Shown here piece by piece: positions 54,700 to 63,849 of a stretch of 64,000 nt of DNA. A program made the position numbers and the translations under genes. This stretch comes from JASLEW01 sp035544875 (lineage in GTDB: Bacteria > Acidobacteriota > Thermoanaerobaculia > Multivoradales > UBA5704). The notes beneath the pieces are model-generated. The model did no database searches. It had not been told where the DNA came from and saw only the letters and a list, made by a program, of their open reading frames with translations. Where the stretch lies: assembly GCA_035544875.1 (NCBI GenBank), contig DASZZP010000003.1, positions 49,247-113,246 on the forward strand, in the 5' to 3' direction. Every line of letters starts with the position of its first letter. Position 1 is the first letter of the stretch.

Positions 54700-56301
54700 A
54701 TGACCGATTCGATAGGACGCCTGCTCACCCTGTCCCTGCTCTCCCTCCTGCCGGCGGCACCGCTGGCGGCGACCTGTGGCGGGGGCGGCGGCGGTGGTCA
54801 GGGCGGCGGAATTTCCGTGCCGCGCGGCCCCGGCGCTGGGGGCGGCCGCCTCCAGGCTCCGGCTCCCGAGATCTACAATGTGCCCTGGGCGGCGGTGGGT
54901 CCGGGCGACGCGGTGCCACCGCCCCTGGGCAGCCCCAAGGGTGCGGCCGCCGCTCCCGACCACGTGGTGCTTTTCTGGTTCCCCACCTCGATGAAGGAGG
55001 CCAAGGCCTCCGAGCTGCAGGTTTCGCGTGACCTGACCGTGCTGACGGCGCGCTGCGTCAGCCTTGCCCTGGTGAAACCGGAGAACGCCGAGCTCCGCGG
55101 CCGCTTCCCGGCCGGCGGCGGCGTTGCCTACGCGGTGGTGGCGGATGCCGCCGGCAAGGAGCTCGGCCGCGTTGCCGGCGCGGGCAAGGAAGGCCTCCGG
55201 AGCTCGCAGGTCGAGAAGCTGGTCGACTCCACTCTCAAGGGGCGTCAGGCGGAGCTCGATCATCAGCTCGACGCCGCCCGCGACAGGGAGAAGCAGGGCG
55301 ATGCCGAGGCCGCCGCGGCGCTCTACCGTCAGGTCTGGTCCGCGCGCTGCCTCTTCCCGGACAGCGGCAAGAAAGCCGCCAAGGCGCTCAAGAAGATGGG
55401 CCGCCCCCTCCCCGGGAACGCCGAGAACGCCGCCGCGCTGCCCGCCGAGACGCGGGGCCAGGGGCTCGCCGATCGCGCTGATCTCGCTGATCGCAGCCAG
55501 GCGACCACGGCGCGCATCGAGCGCAGCATGGCGGCCGGACTCGCCGCCGAGGAAGCCGGCCGCTACACGAAGGCGCGCGACCTCTACGCCGCGGCCCATC
55601 GGATCGATCCGGCCGACGCGGTTCCGCTGCGTTACCTGGGCGAGCTCTACCGCCACCACATCGGCGACTGGGCCGCGGCGCGGCTCGCCTTCGGCCAGAT
55701 CTTAGCCATGCCGGCCGACCCGATCTCGCGGGCGGTGGCGCTGCACGGCATGGGCAAGATGACGATCCATGACGGCGACTTCGCGCGCGGGCTCGGGATG
55801 TTCGAGGAGTCGGTCGCCACCTATCCGCTGGCACTCACCTATCGCAACATGGCGGTCTACTGGAACTCCGCCGGCGAGCTCGCCAAGGCCCGGGGCTATG
55901 TCGCAAAGGCGCTGGCGATCGATCCCGACGACGCCTACAACCAGATCTTCGCCGCCGCCTTCGCCGCCGAGGACGGCCGCCGCGAGGAGGCGCTGCGCGT
56001 CGCCAGCCAGCACGAGGACCTGCTCGCCGCCTCCTACAACCTGGCGGCGATCTACAGCCTGGCCGGCAACCGCGACAAAGCCCTGGCCCTGCTGCACCGG
56101 CACTTCTACAGCTACGAGCGCTACCGGGCGGTGCGCGCCAAGGAGATGAAGGAGGCGCGCGAAGACATCGTCTTCAAGTCGGTCCACCAGGACCCCGCCT
56201 TCGTGGCGTTGACCGCCGGGGCCACCTCCGCCGAGGCGGCGGCAGGCCATCCGGCGGCCGGCGCGGCCAACCCAAAGATGCCTGGTGGAACCACCCATTG
56301 A
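54700..56301 (+). CDS. secreted tetratricopeptide-repeat protein
   Basis: 533 residues. Signal peptide 1-25 ending PLAATCGG, which could also be read as a lipobox-like site. Gly-rich segment, then a thioredoxin-like region about 70-190 (VVLFWFPTSMKEAKASELQV), and TPR-like repeats about 270-500 (AAEEAGRYTKARDLYAAAHR, NMAVYWNSAGELAKARGYVAKAL). A short 9-base-repeat trace (LADRADLADR) separates the halves. Followed by an M28 peptidase gene overlapping as TTGA. Confidence 0.75.
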   Translation: MTDSIGRLLTLSLLSLLPAAPLAATCGGGGGGGQGGGISVPRGPGAGGGRLQAPAPEIYNVPWAAVGPGDAVPPPLGSPKGAAAAPDHVVLFWFPTSMKEAKASELQVSRDLTVLTARCVSLALVKPENAELRGRFPAGGGVAYAVVADAAGKELGRVAGAGKEGLRSSQVEKLVDSTLKGRQAELDHQLDAARDREKQGDAEAAAALYRQVWSARCLFPDSGKKAAKALKKMGRPLPGNAENAAALPAETRGQGLADRADLADRSQATTARIERSMAAGLAAEEAGRYTKARDLYAAAHRIDPADAVPLRYLGELYRHHIGDWAAARLAFGQILAMPADPISRAVALHGMGKMTIHDGDFARGLGMFEESVATYPLALTYRNMAVYWNSAGELAKARGYVAKALAIDPDDAYNQIFAAAFAAEDGRREEALRVASQHEDLLAASYNLAAIYSLAGNRDKALALLHRHFYSYERYRAVRAKEMKEAREDIVFKSVHQDPAFVALTAGATSAEAAAGHPAAGAANPKMPGGTTH

Positions 56302-57677
56302 GCGCCACCGTCCCCTCCCGCCGCCCTGCGTGGACGGCGGCGGGAGCTCTCGCCGTCACCCTTGCTTGCGGCGCCAGCGCCGCCGCGGCGGCCGCGCCGG
56401 CGGGTGACCCTGCCGAGCCGCCGCCGGGGCGCACGGCGGGGAAGCCGCTGCCGCCGCCCGCGGGAGCAATCCCGCGCGGCGCGATCGACGAACAGGCGCT
56501 GCGCGCCACGATCGAGGAGCTGGCCGCCTGCGGCACCCGCCATACGCTCTCCTCCTGGACCGATCCCAGGCGGGGGATCGGCTGCGGGCGCGACCGGGTG
56601 ATCGCACGCTTTCAGGCCATCTCCCGGGCGGCCGGCGGCCGCCTGCAGGTGGTGATCGACGGGTTCGAGGCGTCGAGCGAGCGCACCGGCGGCAAGCCGG
56701 CCCATCTCGAGAACGTCCTTGCCATTCTTCCCGGGAGCGACCCGCAGCTCGAGCGCACGGTCTTTCTGGTCTCCGGCCACGTCGACTCGATCCCTTCCGC
56801 GGTCATGGACCCCACGCTCGATGCGCCGGGGGCCGATGACGACGCCTCTGGCGTCGCGGTGGCGGTCGAGTGCGCGCGGCTGCTCGCCGCCGGCAGCTAC
56901 CGCGCCACGCTGCTCTTCGCCGCGGTGTCGGGCGAAGAGCAGGGACTGCTCGGCGGCACCCGCCTGCGCGACTACCTGAAGGCCAACCACTACACGATTG
57001 GCGGCTATCTCGACAACGACATCGTCGGCGCCGACTTCGCTCCCGGCGCGCCGCACCGCGTGCGCCTCTTCTCGGGCGGCGGACCGGACGGCGTCGACGC
57101 GCCCTCCCGCGACCTGGCGCGCGCGGTCGAGGAGATCGACGGGCGCGATGCCGTGCGGCTGATCTTTCGCCTCGACCGGCTGGGACGCGGCGGCGACCAT
57201 CGCCCCTTCGTCGAGGCCGGCCTGCCCGCGGTGCGCTTCACCGAGCCGCTCGAGAACTACGATCACGAGCATCAGACGCCGCGGGTCGAAGCCGGCCGCG
57301 AGTACGGCGACCTGATCAAGTTCCTCGACTTCCACTTCCTGGGCGACGTGGCGCGCGACAACGTCGAGGCGCTGCGCCAGCTGGCGCTGGCGCCGGCCGC
57401 GCCGGGCGACGTGACGCTGGCCGGAGGGGTGAGCCCCGACGCGCGCCTCGCCTGGACCGCCCTCCCGGACCCGCAGCGCGCCGGCTTCGAGATCCTCTGG
57501 CGCGAAACCACCGAGCCCCGCTGGTCGGTCCTCGACTTCGTCCCCGCCGCCGGCGAGACGGCGTTGCGCGGCATCTCGACTGACAACCACTTCTTCGCTG
57601 TACGCGCCGTCGGCACCAACGGCGCACGCTCCATCCCGGTCGCCGCAACCCTGAAACCCCCACCGCCCAAGAAGTAG
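56298..57677 (+). CDS. M28-family zinc aminopeptidase, secreted
   Basis: 459 residues. Signal 1-32. Metal site: His and Asp in LVSGHVDSIPS, bridging Asp in PGADDDASGVAVAVE, catalytic Glu pair in VSGEEQGLLGG, Asp in YLDNDIVGAD and His in DHEHQTPR. Full set for a di-zinc aminopeptidase. C-terminal 80 residues are fibronectin-like (FEILWRETTEPRWSVL). Starts at a TTG overlapping the TPR stop, so coupled. Confidence 0.88.
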   Translation: MSATVPSRRPAWTAAGALAVTLACGASAAAAAAPAGDPAEPPPGRTAGKPLPPPAGAIPRGAIDEQALRATIEELAACGTRHTLSSWTDPRRGIGCGRDRVIARFQAISRAAGGRLQVVIDGFEASSERTGGKPAHLENVLAILPGSDPQLERTVFLVSGHVDSIPSAVMDPTLDAPGADDDASGVAVAVECARLLAAGSYRATLLFAAVSGEEQGLLGGTRLRDYLKANHYTIGGYLDNDIVGADFAPGAPHRVRLFSGGGPDGVDAPSRDLARAVEEIDGRDAVRLIFRLDRLGRGGDHRPFVEAGLPAVRFTEPLENYDHEHQTPRVEAGREYGDLIKFLDFHFLGDVARDNVEALRQLALAPAAPGDVTLAGGVSPDARLAWTALPDPQRAGFEILWRETTEPRWSVLDFVPAAGETALRGISTDNHFFAVRAVGTNGARSIPVAATLKPPPPKK

Positions 57678-57696
57678 AGCTGTCGGGGTTCGCCGC

Positions 57697-60609
57697 TCAG
57701 GCCCGGCGCACCTGGATGGCGACGAAGGTGACGTCGTCGGCGGGCGGCTGGTGGCCGCTCCAGGCGCTGGCGGCGGCGACCAGGTCGGCCAGGAGATCGT
57801 CCGGGGGCTTGCCGCCGGAGGCGGCGAAGTGGGCCTGGACGCGGGGATAGCCGAGCGGCTCGCCGCTCGGGTCCTGGAGCTCGGGGAAGCCGTCGGAGAG
57901 CAGCAGGATGGTGTCTCCCGGCGCGATGGCGAGGCGCCGCTCGAGGTAGCTGCAGGGGATGCCGCCGAGCGGCATCGCGGGCAGCGCGAGCTCCTCGACC
58001 TGGCCGGTCGCGCGCCGGTAGAGCAGCACCGGGGGCATGCCGGCCGAGGCGACGCAGAGCTCGCCGGCCTCCAGCCTGACCAGGGCCAGGGCCATCGCCA
58101 TCCGTCCCAGCTCCATGCGCCGGATCGCCGCTCCCGCCTCGGTCAGGAAGGCGGAGAGAGTGGTGGCCGCCGAATACGACGAGAACAGGCTCTTGATCAC
58201 CGTGACCATGGTTCCAGCCGTGGCGCCATGGCCGGTGGCGTCGCCGATCACCGCGGTCAGGCGGCCGTCCTCGCCGAGATGGAAATCGTAGTAGTCGCCC
58301 CCGACCTCGGTCGCGGTCTGCATCGACACCGCGATCGTGAAGCTGGAGTCGACCGGCAGCACCTTGGGCAGCAGGGAGAGTTGGAAGCGCCGCGCCTCCT
58401 CGAGCTCGCGGGTCTTGCGGTCGTACTCGGTCTGGAGCAGACGCTGCTCGATGCCGCTCTCCACCAACCGCCGTTGGTTGTCGCGCAGGTCCTCGGCCAT
58501 CCGGTTGAACGCCATGGCGAGCTGCCCGAACTCGTTGCGTGAGTCGACCGGCACCCGGGTTTCGAGATCTCCCTTGGCGATGCGCTCGGCGCCGGCGGTC
58601 ACCACCTTGAGGCGGCGCGTCATGCGCTCCGACAGCGGCAGGATGCCGAGCAAGGCGAGACCGATCAGGCTCATGCCGTAGCCGAAGTTGCGCGCCGCGG
58701 TGCGCCGCACCTCCTGCAGCGGCTTGCCGAACGGCCGGGCGATCCCGAAGGTCAGGCCACAGCTCGGGTCCCTGGAGGTCACCACCACCCAATCGCCGAC
58801 GACGTGCCGTCCCGCGGCGGACTCGCCGCGTGCCAGCCCCGCGAGCGGTAGACCGGCCAGCTTCCCCTGGTCCTCGCGGTCGACGGTGTAGAGCGTGCCG
58901 CGCGTGTCGACTGCAAAGGGCACCTCCCCGGCATCCCGGCGGGTGCGGGCCAGTACCCGGTGCACGACCTCGAGTCCGCTCACCTGGGCCTTGACGTGGC
59001 AGATCATGCCGCCGTCGTCGGCAACCGGAACCTCGAAGGTCCGTCCCAGCAGCATCTCGCTCTCGTTCGCCGCCCGCACCCTCTTCAGCTCTGTCTCCTG
59101 GCTGGAGCGGCCGGAGGTCGAGGCGCCAGCGGACAAGACCTGCGCCTCGCCCTGACGGGCCGGCGCGGCGGCCGGCGGAACGCCTGGGGAAGGACCGCCA
59201 TGGCCCGCGAGGCGCCGAGCGCGGCGCGCGGAAGACTTGCCCTCCGTGCCGCCCGGCGTGGCGGCGACGCCCGCGTCGTCGAGCGCGGCCTCGATCTTTA
59301 CCAGCTGCGGCGCGGACGGACGGGCGGCGCCTGGCGCGCTCGCCGCGGCGGCCGCCGAAGCGGCCGGTGAGGCAGACCACGCCGACGCCGAAGCGGCCGG
59401 TGAGCCAGGCGCGGCCGGAGCAGCCGGCAACTCAGGCACCCCTGCAACGGCCGGAGAGGCCGGCGAGACAGGCGCCGCCATGACCGGAGATGGCCCAGTC
59501 GCGGGCGGGACGGTGGCTGAGGGAGAGGCCGGGGCCGGCGGCCGCGCCGGAGCTGTGGGCGAGGCCGCAGCTGCCAGCGAGTCGGGCTGTGATGGGGACA
59601 ACGCATCCCGGGCGGCTGGGGCGCGGCCGGCGATGTTCGAAGGGGCGCCTGGCGGCGCGGCGACAGGGGCGCCGGGCAAGGCTGGTGAGGGGTCGATGCC
59701 CCTCCCGGCTCGGACCTGCTTGCGAGCCATCTCAAGCGCCCTTGCCACCCGCTCCTCGCGCCGGGGTAGTGATCGGTTGTACGCCGCCACCGCCTCCAGC
59801 TGGGCCTCCTTGATCTGCGCCGCGATCTGGCGCGTCTGGGCGGCGCTCAGGCCGGACTGGCCCGCCACACTCTGCAAGAGCTTGCGCAGATCGATCACCA
59901 CCATGCGGCGCTGCGCCGGAGCGGCACCCCGAAAGTGCGGCGCCGCGCCGGTCCCCGGTCCTGCCGGAGCCTCCGGAGCGCCGCCGGCGGCCCCATCCAG
60001 CCGGGCGGCATCCGGGCCGGCGAGGCCCGGGGCCGCGCCCTGCGAGTCGGGCGGCGGCGGCGGTCCTGGAGCCGCTGTTTGCGGTCCTGGGGGCAGCCGC
60101 GGCAGCGCCCGCGCGGGCGGCGGCTGGAGCTCCGCGAGCCGATCCGCCGGATGGGAGGCGGGAGCAGTTCTCCGTGGGCGGGATTTTCCCTGCGGCCGCC
60201 TCCCGGCGGCGGCGGCGGCGGCGGCCCCGGCATCCGGCACGCTCCGAGCGCTCTCGGCACTCCTGGCGCTCCCGGGCATGATCTCGAGCGACTCGACCAG
60301 CGGCGCGGCGTTGCCGATCGCGCCCAGGATCCTGGCCATCAGCGCCGGGTCGCCGCCGCCCTCCATCGGCCTGTCCGACTGAACGAGCTTGGCCAGCGGC
60401 AGCCTGCCCAGCCTCTCCATGCTCTTCCCGAGATCGTCACGGATCGCGGTCATGCGCCCTTCCATGTCGCGGGTCAGCGCCACCGCGTCGGCGGCGATCG
60501 CCCTGCGCACCGCCCCCTGCGACGCGACATAGGAGTAGAGTACGATGCCGGTCAGGGGAACGATCGACAGCAGCAGGAAGGCGAGGATCAGCTGGGTCCG
60601 TATTCTCAT
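57697..60609 (-). CDS. HAMP-containing SpoIIE/PP2C-type serine phosphatase
   Basis: 970 residues. Membrane helix 7-29, a sensor-like region interrupted by a Pro/Ala/Gly-rich stretch of roughly 350 residues (about 110-490), second helix about 645-665, HAMP domain (TAGAERIAKGDLETRVPV), a helical linker, then the phosphatase about 735-970 with GGDYYDFHLGEDGRL, IGDATGHGATAGTMVTVIK and LLLSDGFPE, the metal-binding Asp residues. It should dephosphorylate a Ser-phosphorylated anti-anti-sigma factor; no partner gene is in the window. Convergent with the M28 gene. Confidence 0.87.
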   Translation of the reverse strand: MRIRTQLILAFLLLSIVPLTGIVLYSYVASQGAVRRAIAADAVALTRDMEGRMTAIRDDLGKSMERLGRLPLAKLVQSDRPMEGGGDPALMARILGAIGNAAPLVESLEIMPGSARSAESARSVPDAGAAAAAAAGRRPQGKSRPRRTAPASHPADRLAELQPPPARALPRLPPGPQTAAPGPPPPPDSQGAAPGLAGPDAARLDGAAGGAPEAPAGPGTGAAPHFRGAAPAQRRMVVIDLRKLLQSVAGQSGLSAAQTRQIAAQIKEAQLEAVAAYNRSLPRREERVARALEMARKQVRAGRGIDPSPALPGAPVAAPPGAPSNIAGRAPAARDALSPSQPDSLAAAASPTAPARPPAPASPSATVPPATGPSPVMAAPVSPASPAVAGVPELPAAPAAPGSPAASASAWSASPAASAAAAASAPGAARPSAPQLVKIEAALDDAGVAATPGGTEGKSSARRARRLAGHGGPSPGVPPAAAPARQGEAQVLSAGASTSGRSSQETELKRVRAANESEMLLGRTFEVPVADDGGMICHVKAQVSGLEVVHRVLARTRRDAGEVPFAVDTRGTLYTVDREDQGKLAGLPLAGLARGESAAGRHVVGDWVVVTSRDPSCGLTFGIARPFGKPLQEVRRTAARNFGYGMSLIGLALLGILPLSERMTRRLKVVTAGAERIAKGDLETRVPVDSRNEFGQLAMAFNRMAEDLRDNQRRLVESGIEQRLLQTEYDRKTRELEEARRFQLSLLPKVLPVDSSFTIAVSMQTATEVGGDYYDFHLGEDGRLTAVIGDATGHGATAGTMVTVIKSLFSSYSAATTLSAFLTEAGAAIRRMELGRMAMALALVRLEAGELCVASAGMPPVLLYRRATGQVEELALPAMPLGGIPCSYLERRLAIAPGDTILLLSDGFPELQDPSGEPLGYPRVQAHFAASGGKPPDDLLADLVAAASAWSGHQPPADDVTFVAIQVRRA

Positions 60610-60699
60610 CCTAGAATGTACGCAACCGGGCGCCCGGGGTTCTCCGCTCGACCTTCAGCTGCCGCCTGACGACCCTCGGCCACTGGCCGCGGCGGGCCC

Positions 60700-60719
60700 G
60701 TACAAAGAAAGTACAAAGA
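60700..60719. promoter_or_regulatory. direct repeat between divergent genes
   Basis: GTACAAAGA occurs at 60700-60708 and 60711-60719, an 11-base period, in the gap between the phosphatase and DUF1800 genes. One helical turn apart on the same face, so a possible regulator site. Nothing binds it by known motif. Confidence 0.4.
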
Positions 60720-60797
60720 TCGAGGCGGCACCGCAAGGAAAGCAGCCGCCGCGTGTTCAAGGAGCATACAGGCTGATGCGCAAGGAGGAATAACCCT

Positions 60798-62405
60798 GTG
60801 CCTGAGACCAGCTTGAGCCGCAGGAACCTGTTCACAGCCGGAGTCGGTACGGCGCTCGCGTCGGCGCTGGCCGGAGTGGCCGACGATCCGCTCTTCGCCC
60901 AGGCCCGTCCCGGACAGCCGCTCGCCGACTGGCAAGCCACCCCAAGCGTCCCGTCCCTCGAACCCCTCCAACCCCTCCAACCCCTCCAAGCAGCCGCCAG
61001 CGGCCCGCCTCCCACCGGCTCCGGCCTGCCGGCGCCCGACCCGGTCGTCTTCCTGGTCAATCGCATCACCTTTGGCCTGCGCGCCGACGACCTCGCCCAC
61101 GCCCAGGACATCGGTTTCGACGCCTTCGTCGAAGAGCAGCTCAATCCCGAGCAGATCGACGACTCCGAGGTCGACGGTGTTCTTAGCGCCGACTTCCCGA
61201 CTCTCTTCATGCGGCCCAGCCGGCTGCTCGGGCTCGACCGCAAGCAGGTGACCGGCGAGCTTCTCGGGGCCACCGTCTACCGCGCTCTGGCCAGCCGCCG
61301 GCAGCTGTTCGAGCTGATGGTCGATTTCTGGAGCAATCACTTCAACATCTTTCTCTACGAGAAAGAAGACTATTGGTTGAAGACCCCGGACGACCGCGGG
61401 GTCGTTCGCCGGCTTGCCTTCGGCAGCTTCGGCGATCTCTTGCAGGCTTCGGCCATGAGCCCGGCCATGCTGTCGTACCTCGACAACGCCGCCAACACCA
61501 AGAAGGGCCCCAACGAGAACTACGCCCGCGAGGTCATGGAGCTGCACACCTTGGGCGTCAACGGCGGCTATACCCAGCAGGACGTCGGGGAGGTGGCGCA
61601 CTGCTTCACCGGCTGGACGATCCAGGGCACGGGCCCGAAGCGCGGCACCTTCTATTTCAACCCCAGCACCCACGACGACAGGGCTCACACGGTCCTCGGC
61701 CAGGCGATTCCGGCCGGCATCGGCATCGGGCAGGGCATGATGGTCTTGCAGATCCTCGCCAACCATCCTGCAACCGCCACTCGCATCACGACCAAGCTGT
61801 GCACGCGCTTCGTCTCGGACAGCCCGCCGCAATCGCTGCTCAACGCCGCGGCCCAGACCTTCACCGCGACCGGCGGCGACATCCGGCAAGTGATGCGCAC
61901 CATCCTCACCTCCGGCGAGTTCAAGGCGTCCGCCGACCTCAAGCTGCGGCGTCCCTTCGAGGTCGTCGCCGCCGCCTTCCGGGCGCTGGGCGCCGAGCTC
62001 GGCCAGGGCGGCCTCGCGTCGCTGCTCGGCGCCCTCGGTCTGATGGGGCAGGTGCCTTTCAACTGGCCGGCGCCCAACGGCTATCCCGACGCCAACCCCG
62101 CCTGGGCCAACACCAACGGCATGATCAGCCGCTGGAACCTGGGCCTCGGCCTGGGCGCGAACGCCCTCAAGGGCGTGACCGTCAACTTCTCGGTCGACCC
62201 GGGACTCTCGGCGGCGCAGCTGACCGACCGCTTCACCCGGCAGCTCGTCGCCCGGCGGCTCCTGCCTCCCGACCGCGCCAAGCTGATCGCCTATGTCGCC
62301 GGCACCCAGTCGCCGCACGCACCGCTCAACGCCGCCCAGATCAAGGCCAAGCTCCCGGGCCTGGTCGCCCTGGTCCTCGATTCCCCCTACTTCCAGTGGC
62401 GCTGA
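60798..62405 (+). CDS. Tat-exported DUF1800 protein
   Basis: 535 residues. Twin-arginine signal SRRNLFTAGVGTALASALAG at 5-24. A (LQP)n run from a 9-base repeat (60957-60992) near residue 55, then the DUF1800 core (DPVVFLVNRITFGLRADDL, FWSNHFNIF, NYAREVMELHTLGVNGGYTQ and TKLCTRFVSD). DUF1800 and DUF1501 genes occur as neighbours across many phyla; their function is unknown, though partners of secreted surface systems are suspected. GTG start with AAGGAGG upstream. Confidence 0.9.
   Translation: MPETSLSRRNLFTAGVGTALASALAGVADDPLFAQARPGQPLADWQATPSVPSLEPLQPLQPLQAAASGPPPTGSGLPAPDPVVFLVNRITFGLRADDLAHAQDIGFDAFVEEQLNPEQIDDSEVDGVLSADFPTLFMRPSRLLGLDRKQVTGELLGATVYRALASRRQLFELMVDFWSNHFNIFLYEKEDYWLKTPDDRGVVRRLAFGSFGDLLQASAMSPAMLSYLDNAANTKKGPNENYAREVMELHTLGVNGGYTQQDVGEVAHCFTGWTIQGTGPKRGTFYFNPSTHDDRAHTVLGQAIPAGIGIGQGMMVLQILANHPATATRITTKLCTRFVSDSPPQSLLNAAAQTFTATGGDIRQVMRTILTSGEFKASADLKLRRPFEVVAAAFRALGAELGQGGLASLLGALGLMGQVPFNWPAPNGYPDANPAWANTNGMISRWNLGLGLGANALKGVTVNFSVDPGLSAAQLTDRFTRQLVARRLLPPDRAKLIAYVAGTQSPHAPLNAAQIKAKLPGLVALVLDSPYFQWR
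60957..60992. repeat. 9-bp tandem repeat (unit ctccaaccc) inside the DUF1800 gene
   Basis: Units at 60957 (ctcgaaccc), 60966, 60975 and 60984 (last partial) give LEP-LQP-LQP-LQ in the mature N-terminal linker of the DUF1800 protein. Confidence 0.9.
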
Positions 62406-62452
62406 CCGACACCCGGATCGACGCACCCGGGAGGAGAAGGAGTGTCCGAGAG

Positions 62453-63712
62453 ATGAACGTCCTCAACCGCCGCAGCTTCTTCAAGATCCTGGGGGGCCTG
62501 TCGCTGCCTGCCTGGTTCCCGCGCCTGGCTTTCTCCTCTTCGCCCGAGCGCCAGTCGGCGCAGCGTGACGTCCTGGTCTGCATCTTTCAGCGCGGCGCCG
62601 CCGACGGCATGAACATCGTGGTGCCGGTCGGCGAGAGCAATTACTACGACAACCGCAAGACGATCGCCATCCCGCACCCGGCGGCCGGTTCGGCCACCGC
62701 GGCCATCGACCTCGACGGCTTCTTCGGCCTCCATCCTGCCCTGGCCCCGCTCAAGGACCTCTTCGACCAGAAAGCGCTGGCGCCGATCCACGCCGTCGGC
62801 TCGCCCGACCCCTCCCATTCGCACTTCGACGCCCAGGACTACATGGAGCGCGGCACCCCGGGCAGCAAGTCGATCGCGACCGGCTGGATCAACCGCCACC
62901 TGCAGGCGCTCAACGCGGCCGGCGACAGCGACAATTCGCCCTTCCGCGCGGTCGGCATCGGCACCCTGCTGCAGGCCTCGCTGCGCGGGCCGGTTCCGGC
63001 CACTGCCCTGAAGTCGATCGCCGACTTCCACCTCGGAGGGAAGGGCGCGGCGATCCAGGCTTTTCAGGCGACCCTGAGCTCGCTCTATGCCGACAACAGC
63101 TGGCTCGACATCCAGGGGACGGAGACCTTCAACGCGATCAGCTCGCTGGCCGCCGCCAACCCGACCGCCTATCAGCCCAAGAACGGCGCCAAATACCCGA
63201 ACTCCGGCTTCGGCATGGCGATGAGCCAGGTCGCCCAACTGATCCGAGCCAGCCTCGGCCTCGAGATCGCCTGCGTCGACCTGGGCGGCTGGGACACTCA
63301 CCACGCGCAAGGGGGTCCGACCGGCGCGATGGCGAGACTCCTCGCCGACCTGGCGGGCGGCCTCGCCGCCTTCTACACCGACATGGGCGACCAGATGAAG
63401 AACGTCACCGTCGTCACCATGAGCGAGTTCGGCCGGCGGCTGCTCGAGAACGCCTCTGGCGGAACCGACCACGGTCACGGCAACTGCATGTTCGTCCTGG
63501 GCGGCGGCGTCAACGGCGGCAAGGTCTACTCCAACTGGCCCGGCCTCGCTCCCGATCGGCTCGCCAGCCCGGGCGACCTCCAGGTCACCACCGACTTCCG
63601 CACCGTCCTGGCCGAGATCGTCGACCGCCGGCTGCTCAATCCCGCCCTCGACCAGGTCTTCCCCAACTTCCAGGTGCCAGGCTACCTCGGCATCGTCCAG
63701 CCGGCGAGCTGA
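62453..63712 (+). CDS. Tat-exported DUF1501 protein
   Basis: 419 residues. Twin-arginine-like signal NRRSFFKILGGLSLPAWF at 5-22. Sulfatase-like/alkaline-phosphatase-fold DUF1501 core: VCIFQRGAADGMNIVVPVGE, PSHSHFDAQDYMERGTPG, VDLGGWDTHHAQGG, VTMSEFGRRLLENASGGTDHG. The conserved Asp/His set suggests a metal site. The ATG is 47 bases after the DUF1800 stop. GGAGAAGGAG lies 11-20 bases upstream. Confidence 0.9.
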   Translation: MNVLNRRSFFKILGGLSLPAWFPRLAFSSSPERQSAQRDVLVCIFQRGAADGMNIVVPVGESNYYDNRKTIAIPHPAAGSATAAIDLDGFFGLHPALAPLKDLFDQKALAPIHAVGSPDPSHSHFDAQDYMERGTPGSKSIATGWINRHLQALNAAGDSDNSPFRAVGIGTLLQASLRGPVPATALKSIADFHLGGKGAAIQAFQATLSSLYADNSWLDIQGTETFNAISSLAAANPTAYQPKNGAKYPNSGFGMAMSQVAQLIRASLGLEIACVDLGGWDTHHAQGGPTGAMARLLADLAGGLAAFYTDMGDQMKNVTVVTMSEFGRRLLENASGGTDHGHGNCMFVLGGGVNGGKVYSNWPGLAPDRLASPGDLQVTTDFRTVLAEIVDRRLLNPALDQVFPNFQVPGYLGIVQPAS

Positions 63713-63770
63713 GGCCGGGTGGCCAGACGGACCAGCCAGGCACTCGACGCATTTGACCGTCCCCCCCGAG

Positions 63771-63831
63771 CCCGGAGCGGGGAGCGCGGCGTCGGCGGAC
63801 GCTAGCGACCAACTTTCCGCTCCGGGCCGGG
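63771..63831 (+). terminator. possible terminator after the DUF1501 gene
   Basis: CCCGGAGCGG (63771-63780) pairs with CCGCTCCGGG (63817-63826) across a 36-base loop, and is followed by CCGGGTTTTTCC. Long-looped stem, moderate support. Confidence 0.5.
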
Positions 63832-63849
63832 TTTTTCCGTTTAGTCTCT

